Below are positions 58,876-64,000 of a DNA stretch of 64,000 nt, in pieces. Each line of letters begins with the position of its first letter. Positions within the stretch are counted from its first letter, which is position 1. The notes beneath the pieces were generated by a model. The model did no database searches. It had not been told where the DNA came from and saw only the letters and a list, made by a program, of their open reading frames with translations. This stretch comes from Pseudomonadota bacterium (lineage in GTDB: Bacteria > Bdellovibrionota > Bacteriovoracia > Bacteriovoracales > Bacteriovoracaceae). The translations under genes and the position numbers were made by a program. The DNA is taken from contig JAIYDC010000029.1 of the NCBI GenBank assembly GCA_027487685.1, positions 1-64,000 on the forward strand, read 5' to 3'.

Positions 58876-59850
58876 ATGAATAATCAAAAGCACAACTGGA
58901 CACTCGAAGGAATTACTTCTCTTTATAATCGACCATTCTTGGATCTCGTTCGGTTGGCCCAGGACGTTCATCTCCGTCATTTTAAGCTCGGTGAAATACA
59001 GGTCAGTAGCTTGATTTCTATCAAAACCGGTGGTTGTCCTGAAGACTGTAGCTATTGTCCTCAAGCGGCCCGATATCACACAGATATTGAGAAGCATTCT
59101 CTTATGAAAGCAGAACAGGTCATGGAGCTCGCTCTTCGGGCCAAGGCGCAAGGTGCGTCTCGCGTCTGTCTCGGCGCAGCGTGGAGAGAAGTAAAAGATG
59201 GTTCGGATTTTGATCGGGTCGTTGATATGGTGAAGCTGATTTCGAATGAGGGTCTTCAAGTGTGCTGTACGCTTGGCATGATGAATGAGAACCAGGCCAT
59301 TCGCCTGAAAGAGGCCGGCCTTTACGCCTACAACCACAACATCGACACGAGCGAAGAGCATTACAGTAAGGTCATCTCAACGAGATCTTATGGTGATCGT
59401 TTAGAAACCATTAATAACGTACGGAAAGCGGGCGTTACAGTTTGCAGCGGCGGCATTTTGGGTCTGGGAGAAACGATTGATGACCGCTTGAAAATGCTTC
59501 AGAACCTCTCGGCGATGAATCCTCACCCCGAGTCAGTGCCGATTAACACTTTGGTACCGGTCAAAGGCACTCCCTTGGAGAACCAAGGAGCGGTGGATAT
59601 CGAAGAGCTGGTGCGAATGATTGCGACTGCCCGGATCCTGATGCCCACTAGTTTCATCAGACTCTCGGCCGGCCGACTCGGACGAAGCCTTTCGGAGCAG
59701 ACCTTGTGTTTCATGGCGGGAGCGAATTCTGTCTTTTCCGGAGAAAAACTTCTCACCACCATGAACCCAGCAGAAGACATTGATGAGAAGATGTTTGTCA
59801 CTCTCGGTCTCACGAAAATAACTCCCGCAGAAGTTCATGCGACCTTCTGA
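58876..59850 (+). CDS. bioB: Biotin synthase
   Basis: Radical SAM enzyme inserting sulphur into dethiobiotin. The SAM cluster motif CxxxCxxC is in KTGGCPEDCSYCPQAARYHT. Further blocks are RVCLGAAWREVKDG, YNHNIDTSEEHY, VCSGGILGLGE and RLSAGR. 324 aa is typical. ATG at 58876 was chosen over an in-frame TTG at 58870; neither has a good ribosome site, and TACTAT (58861-58866) could be a -10 for a nearly leaderless mRNA. Confidence 0.97.
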   Translation: MNNQKHNWTLEGITSLYNRPFLDLVRLAQDVHLRHFKLGEIQVSSLISIKTGGCPEDCSYCPQAARYHTDIEKHSLMKAEQVMELALRAKAQGASRVCLGAAWREVKDGSDFDRVVDMVKLISNEGLQVCCTLGMMNENQAIRLKEAGLYAYNHNIDTSEEHYSKVISTRSYGDRLETINNVRKAGVTVCSGGILGLGETIDDRLKMLQNLSAMNPHPESVPINTLVPVKGTPLENQGAVDIEELVRMIATARILMPTSFIRLSAGRLGRSLSEQTLCFMAGANSVFSGEKLLTTMNPAEDIDEKMFVTLGLTKITPAEVHATF

Positions 59851-60931
59851 AATCTTTCTCCGTGAAGAGGTGAATCAGCGGGAGGAGAAGAACTCCCGGC
59901 GCTCTCTTAAACTACCTCAGGGGATAGATTTCTATTCGAATGATTACTTGGGATACGCTCGTTCCCCACAGATCATTGGAACCTATCAACAGAAAATTCA
60001 AGACCTCTCCCAGTTAGGGGCGACTGGCTCTCGCCTCCTAGGCGGCCAACATTTCCTTCATCACGTCATGGAGGAAAAAATCTCGGAGCTTTTTCAAAGC
60101 GAAGAGGCGCTTCTTTTTTCTTCCGGGTATCTTGCAAACCTTGGGCTCATTCAATGCCTTGGCATGAATCGCACAATCATCATGGATGAGCTCAGTCATA
60201 ATTCCATGAGAAATGGTGCCAAACTCAGTGGAAGTAAGACGCTCTTGTTCCGACACAACGACCTGGACCATCTGGAGAAAAGGCTTAAAGACAACCTTGG
60301 GTCGATCATTCTTGTTGAGGCCGTTTACTCGATGGATGGTGACCTCTCGCCCCTCAAAGGTATTGTAACCCTGGCCCGTAAATACCAAGCGGAAGTTGTG
60401 GTAGATGAAGCCCATGCTGTCGGGGTCTTAGGGCCGCTAGGGAGAGGCCTCGTGGTTCAGGAGAACCTTGAGAGTGAGATCCTGGCCAGGGTTGTGACTT
60501 TCGGAAAGGCCTTCGGCGCTGAAGGGGCGGCAGTCCTTGGCAGTTCTGCACTTAAAAACTTCCTTATTAATTTTTGCCAGTCATTCATTTACACCACCGG
60601 GGTCTCTCTCCCAAATCTCTTAATGCTAGAATCAGCACTTGAACACTTTTCAGCGTCACCGGTCGAAATTAATGCGCTTCAGGATAATGTCCGCTCCTTC
60701 TCCCAGGGTATTGGACAAGAACTCATGTCTCCTATTTTCTCCTGGAGCACTCCTGGGAGCACTATGGCACGTGCCCAGGCGGCGCATCTCCAGGGACAAG
60801 GCTTTACGGCCTATCCAGTCCTTGCTCCGACCGTGAGGCAGGGGAGCGAGCGTATTCGCATTGTTCTTCACGCGTTTAACAAGAGGGAAGATATCCTCAA
60901 CCTGGCGCAGATCGTGAGGCAGCATGAATAA
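59837..60931 (+). CDS. bioF: 8-amino-7-oxononanoate synthase
   Basis: PLP enzyme condensing pimeloyl-ACP or -CoA with alanine, the first step of ring assembly. Signatures are DFYSNDYLGYARSP, GATGSRLLGGQH, FSSGYLANLGLI, VVDEAHAVGVLGPLGRG and the PLP-Lys in VTFGKAFGAEGAAV. 364 aa, slightly short. The start overlaps bioB by 14 bp. Confidence 0.95.
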   Translation: MRPSEIFLREEVNQREEKNSRRSLKLPQGIDFYSNDYLGYARSPQIIGTYQQKIQDLSQLGATGSRLLGGQHFLHHVMEEKISELFQSEEALLFSSGYLANLGLIQCLGMNRTIIMDELSHNSMRNGAKLSGSKTLLFRHNDLDHLEKRLKDNLGSIILVEAVYSMDGDLSPLKGIVTLARKYQAEVVVDEAHAVGVLGPLGRGLVVQENLESEILARVVTFGKAFGAEGAAVLGSSALKNFLINFCQSFIYTTGVSLPNLLMLESALEHFSASPVEINALQDNVRSFSQGIGQELMSPIFSWSTPGSTMARAQAAHLQGQGFTAYPVLAPTVRQGSERIRIVLHAFNKREDILNLAQIVRQHE

Positions 60932-61541
60932 GAACATTTTCGTCACTGGAATCGGCACTGGGATTGGAAAAACGATCACGAGTTCGATCTTGGCAAGGGC
61001 GTTAAACTATCCCTACTGGAAGCCCATTCAGTGCGGCGACCTTCACTTTTCCGACGGGGATTGTGTCAAAAGTCTTTTTCCCCAGATTGAGGTTCTTCCG
61101 GGCCGGTACCGGCTCAAAGCACCTGAGAGCCCTCATGCCGCTGCTAAACGAGAATCAATCGAAATTTGCCTCAATAGTTTTCCCCTACCATCGAGACCAA
61201 CAGTGATTGAGGGGGCGGGAGGAGTCTTAGTGCCTCTCAATCAAAAAGATCTAATTATCGATCTTATACCGATGTTCCACGCCTCGGTCGTGGTTGTGGC
61301 CCAGTACTACTTAGGATCAATTAATCACACGCTTCTCACGTTGAACGAATTGAAACGCCGCGACCTCCTTATTTTAGGCATCGTTTTTAACGGGGAAAAG
61401 AATCAGGAATCAAAAGATATCATTCTCACTCATCACCCCTTGCCAGTCCTTCTGGAACTCCCGCACTTGGACGAAGTCAATTCAGGCACATTAGAGAGGT
61501 ACGTTGAGGTCCTTCGGAGAAACATGCATGTCCATCTCTGA
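60924..61541 (+). CDS. bioD: Dethiobiotin synthetase
   Basis: ATP-dependent carboxylase closing the ureido ring. P-loop FVTGIGTGIGKTITSS, YWKPIQCG, the SPHAAAKRE block with substrate contact, and VIEGAGGVLVPLN are present. The common GTDTGVGKT is GIGTGIGKT here. 205 aa. It overlaps bioF by 8 bp and bioA by 14 bp. Confidence 0.93.
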   Translation: MNKNIFVTGIGTGIGKTITSSILARALNYPYWKPIQCGDLHFSDGDCVKSLFPQIEVLPGRYRLKAPESPHAAAKRESIEICLNSFPLPSRPTVIEGAGGVLVPLNQKDLIIDLIPMFHASVVVVAQYYLGSINHTLLTLNELKRRDLLILGIVFNGEKNQESKDIILTHHPLPVLLELPHLDEVNSGTLERYVEVLRRNMHVHL

Positions 61542-62802
61542 ACGTGATGCCCGATCGGTCTGGCATCCCTACACCAGGCATTTTGATTCACCTAAGTTTC
61601 CGGTCATCACGGGTGCCTCAGGAAGTTACCTTCATCTTGAGAGTGGAGAGAAGATTTTAGATGCCATTTCTTCTTGGTGGGTCAATATACATGGCCATTC
61701 CCACCCCTACATCCTAGAGAAACTCCACGAGGCTGCCCAGGAAATGCAGCAGGTGATGTTCGCGGGGTTCACCCATCCACGTGCGGTGGATTTGGCAGAG
61801 AGAATCATTGCTCTCTACGGAAGGGGCGTATCTAAGGCCTTTTTTTCAGACAATGGGTCTACGGCCGTAGAGGTCGCCCTCAAGATGGCCTTCCAGTTTT
61901 GGCAAAACCAAGGGAAGCGCAAAAGCAAGTTGCTGGCCTTTCGCGGCTCCTATCATGGTGACACCTTCGGTGCCATGTCTGTGAGTTCTAGGAGTCTTTT
62001 CAATGAGCCCTTCTGGCCCTTTCTTTTTGAAGTCCAGTTCATTTCCTCACCGATCAAAGGGCAGGATGATGTCCTTACGGAACTTGCAAACCTTTATGCA
62101 CATCATGGAGATGATATCGCAGGGATCATAGTTGAACCGATGGTTCAGGGCGCCGGGGGGATGATCTTCCACGAAGTGGATCTGTTGAATGCTGTTCTTT
62201 CTTATGTCAAAGAACGGAGTGGCCTCATTATCGCTGACGAAGTGATGACGGGATTTGGTCGCACAGGGAAGCTCTTCGGGAGTCATCACCTTCTCGTTTC
62301 ACCAGATATCGTTTGCCTTTCAAAGGGCTTAACTGGGGGGATGCTTCCGTTGGGTCTTACTCTGGCCGGGGACAAAGTATTCGAGGCTTTTAACTCACCA
62401 GACATTAGTCGCGCCCTCCTTCATGGACACTCTTTTACTGGCAATGTTCTCTCTACCGCTGTTGCTCTCGCGAGTCTTGAGCTGCTACTTCAAGAAGAAA
62501 ACTTAGACAAAATCCGAAGAATTTCCGATATGCATCAGTCATTCGTTCTTAAGGTGTCTCACCCTTTGTTTCACAATGTCCGATGCTTAGGAACTCTCAT
62601 GGCCTTGGAGATTGGTGATTTGGAGGGGTCGTACACTTCTCCAATCAAAGAATCATTGCATCAGTACTTTTTAGGGAAAAATATTCTACTGCGACCTCTA
62701 GGGAACACCCTCTATGTTCTTCCTCCCTTCAGTATTACTGATGACGAATTGAACTTAGTCTATGAATCAATCCTCGATCTTCCTAAGGAATTCTACCGAT
62801 GA
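61528..62802 (+). CDS. bioA: Adenosylmethionine-8-amino-7-oxononanoate aminotransferase
   Basis: PLP enzyme making 7,8-diaminononanoate with SAM as amino donor. Typical pieces are VWHPYTRHFD, AISSWWVNIHGHSHP, FSDNGSTAVEVALKMAFQFW, FRGSYHGDTFGAMSV, ADEVMTGFGRTG and the PLP-Lys in CLSKGLTGGMLPLG. The start MSISERDAR at 61528 overlaps bioD; GGAG lies upstream. 424 aa. Confidence 0.96.
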   Translation: MSISERDARSVWHPYTRHFDSPKFPVITGASGSYLHLESGEKILDAISSWWVNIHGHSHPYILEKLHEAAQEMQQVMFAGFTHPRAVDLAERIIALYGRGVSKAFFSDNGSTAVEVALKMAFQFWQNQGKRKSKLLAFRGSYHGDTFGAMSVSSRSLFNEPFWPFLFEVQFISSPIKGQDDVLTELANLYAHHGDDIAGIIVEPMVQGAGGMIFHEVDLLNAVLSYVKERSGLIIADEVMTGFGRTGKLFGSHHLLVSPDIVCLSKGLTGGMLPLGLTLAGDKVFEAFNSPDISRALLHGHSFTGNVLSTAVALASLELLLQEENLDKIRRISDMHQSFVLKVSHPLFHNVRCLGTLMALEIGDLEGSYTSPIKESLHQYFLGKNILLRPLGNTLYVLPPFSITDDELNLVYESILDLPKEFYR

Positions 62803-63356
62803 GTTTTGAGCAACATATAGATCAAATCACCAGCGACCGTCATCTGCACGGACGCTTCCTACAGCACCTGAGTGCTTTGGAAAAGTCAGGGCATCAAAAG
62901 CTCCTGCGACTTAAGCACCGTTACGCCATGAGTGATGAGAATTTTCTGTCTCACCTCGCCGATGAGGCGAGGCATGCCGCTCATTTAAAGAAACTTTCCC
63001 AAACATTGATAGAGGCCAGAGAACAGATCGGACTAGCAACTAAAAACTATCTCACGAAGTTGGAAGTTTTCATTCTAAGGGAGTTACGCCGTAGGAACCT
63101 TGAAAGTAATGAGAATTGTTACGTAGTTCTAACCTATGTCATTGAACAACGTGCGCAAAAATTCTACCCAACTTATGAAAATATTCTTGCGCAGAAGCAG
63201 TCGAATCTCTCTGTGGGTAAGATCATTGAAGATGAAAGCGAACATCTGGCAATGATGGAGTCAAAGATGAGCTCCATGCATTTGCCCACATCGATTCTTA
63301 CCGATGCAGCATGCTTTGAAGAAGATTTGTTTCGACAATTTCTCGCGCAGTTCTAA
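62799..63356 (+). CDS. Ferritin-like di-iron protein, last gene of the biotin operon
   Basis: A 185-aa all-helical protein translated through a 4-bp ATGA overlap with bioA, so it belongs to the operon. Two ExxH motifs fit a ferritin/rubrerythrin-like four-helix di-iron site: E56-A-R-H59 and E146-S-E-H149. Two further Glu on separate helices, E28 (HLSALEKSGH) and E116 (YVIEQRAQKF), would complete it. No known biotin enzyme has this fold to my knowledge. The window holds no bioC, bioH, bioW, bioI or bioZ, so it might supply or modify the pimeloyl precursor, or serve iron/sulphur chemistry of BioB. Function is inference. Confidence 0.75.
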   Translation: MSFEQHIDQITSDRHLHGRFLQHLSALEKSGHQKLLRLKHRYAMSDENFLSHLADEARHAAHLKKLSQTLIEAREQIGLATKNYLTKLEVFILRELRRRNLESNENCYVVLTYVIEQRAQKFYPTYENILAQKQSNLSVGKIIEDESEHLAMMESKMSSMHLPTSILTDAACFEEDLFRQFLAQF

Positions 63357-63628
63357 GCTCTTCACTCTTGCCTGGGAGCGAAGAGCTTCGAGGGACGTCG
63401 CTCCACCGTCTGGCCACCTTCTTATCTTGGCTGGACTTGCCGCCATTCTTGGCACCGACCTCGTTTGGATCAATCTCGAAGCCTTTAAGTTCTCTGGTCC
63501 GTGTTGCGTAATAATTAGAGTATCTTATTTCGATCTTTAAAGTATCGCCACGGGATACCTCTTAGAATTGAATTGTTTTACTCTAAAGCTATATGTACCT
63601 AGCTCCGGTGACCAACAATGGAGGAGTC
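63357..63628. other. Intergenic region after the biotin operon
   Basis: About 270 nt without a supported gene. A short imperfect hairpin GGAGCGA/TCGCTCC lies near 63377-63407 but has no T run. A start-less open frame on the minus strand (63298-63561) crosses it; see rejected list. Confidence 0.3.
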
Positions 63629-64000
63629 ATGAAATTTACATGTATAAAAAGCATTCATCTAGCATTTCTTCTGCTGGCTTCTATTAATGCCTTTGGCGAG
63701 ACTTCTTTGCCTCAGTGCTCGAGTCAGAGCAAAGATCCGAAATGCTGGGAGAGCAGTGATACCGACAGCTTTCCTCATTCACACACTTGCAGATCAAAAT
63801 CTCGTTGCACTGAAATTAGAAGCATCCACCAAGACGACCGAGGTGAGTTTCACTGTAGTGATGGTAATGGCATGACATTTAGTTGCCACAAGCTCGTTAG
63901 AGATCTTGGCGTCAATCTGCAGGGATTAATTGTAAAAGTCACAACCCCCTATGTTGATGGGTGTCATGTACTCGGCGGTTGTGGGGGGAGAGCATGTACG
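63629..64000 (+). CDS. Exported Cys-rich protein, cut by the window end
   Basis: Not in the ORF track because it runs off the window. ATG at 63629 follows GGAGGAGTC. The signal peptide is IHLAFLLLASINAFG. At least 124 residues are visible, with about eleven Cys after the signal peptide (SLPQCSSQS, PKCWESS, HTCRSKSRCTE, EFHCSDG, TFSCHKL, DGCHVLGGCGGRACT), so a disulphide-rich secreted domain. The end is rich in Gly and Cys. No family recognised. It is unrelated to the track ORF at 63687, which is a shadow. Confidence 0.75.
   Translation, partial: MKFTCIKSIHLAFLLLASINAFGETSLPQCSSQSKDPKCWESSDTDSFPHSHTCRSKSRCTEIRSIHQDDRGEFHCSDGNGMTFSCHKLVRDLGVNLQGLIVKVTTPYVDGCHVLGGCGGRACT

Noticed and set aside
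58699-59361. 220-aa minus-strand ORF covering bioB and the intergenic region
   Set aside because: It crosses the palindrome and promoter region and overlaps bioB, which is certain.
63298-63561. Start-less minus-strand open frame reading FEIDPNEVGAKNGGKSSQDK in the middle
   Set aside because: Looks somewhat protein-like and might be a decayed gene, but it lacks a start codon, is preceded at once by a stop, and overlaps the end of the ferritin-like gene; too weak to call.
1-64000. CRISPR arrays, insertion sequences, prophage or integrase genes
   Set aside because: No regularly spaced repeats, no transposase or integrase frames and no terminal inverted repeats were seen on either strand.

Overview
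This window is a 64 kb, gene-dense stretch of a Gram-negative bacterial chromosome. It carries a flagellar hook gene, the rod-shape operon, lipoprotein signals and many exported proteins. Short operons on both strands are separated by clear rho-independent hairpins. A VKOR-thioredoxin fusion, a J-like/RodZ-type HTH fusion beside a MinD-like ATPase, a histone H1-like protein with an acidic tail, an OB-HD YhaM-type nuclease and many small secreted proteins suggest the former deltaproteobacteria, most likely Bdellovibrionota (Bdellovibrio/Bacteriovorax type). That assignment is inference; no rRNA or tRNA gene is present to test it.

Layout. 0-11 kb: end of a flagellar operon (flgE), a retropepsin-like protease, small exported proteins and a candidate structured RNA; a ferredoxin and ppiD; then mreC-mreD-mrdA-rodA (elongasome, without mreB). 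11-19 kb: a MarR regulator with a perfect palindromic operator, a rhodanese-like protein without its catalytic Cys, a minus-strand operon (glutaredoxin, HD phosphohydrolase, exported protein, a frameshifted small gene, DUF350-like membrane protein), the H1-like protein and a very large TadG-like protein. 19-35 kb: housekeeping, namely ssb, an HD-GYP phosphodiesterase, gap-pgk-tpiA-secG, a YhaM-type nuclease, the minD-like/J-HTH/rluD/pgeF/VKOR/tatD operon, a lipid kinase-like protein and leuS. 35-50 kb: def-MATE-2OG oxygenase-HIT, an exported endonuclease-like protein, an aminotransferase, fumC, a secreted penicillin acylase homologue, a 51-residue gene missing from the ORF track, dienelactone hydrolase, a probable secreted protein-glutamine glutaminase, a DUF2237 protein and a methyltransferase.

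50-64 kb is the accessory and most interesting part. Regulators sit beside their likely targets: LysR/old yellow enzyme, LysR/AhpD-like, and a LysR-type HTH fused to a degenerate isochorismatase domain with repeated TTGCAAG sites upstream. Next is an arsenic operon (merR-type regulator, arsC, acr3, arsH) whose promoter carries a near-copy of the classical mer operator. A MarR regulator then sits divergently from a biotin operon, bioB-bioF-bioD-bioA, which ends in a translationally coupled ferritin-like di-iron protein and has no recognised pimelate-supply gene in the window. That ferritin-like gene and the HTH-isochorismatase regulator are the best candidates for undescribed biology.
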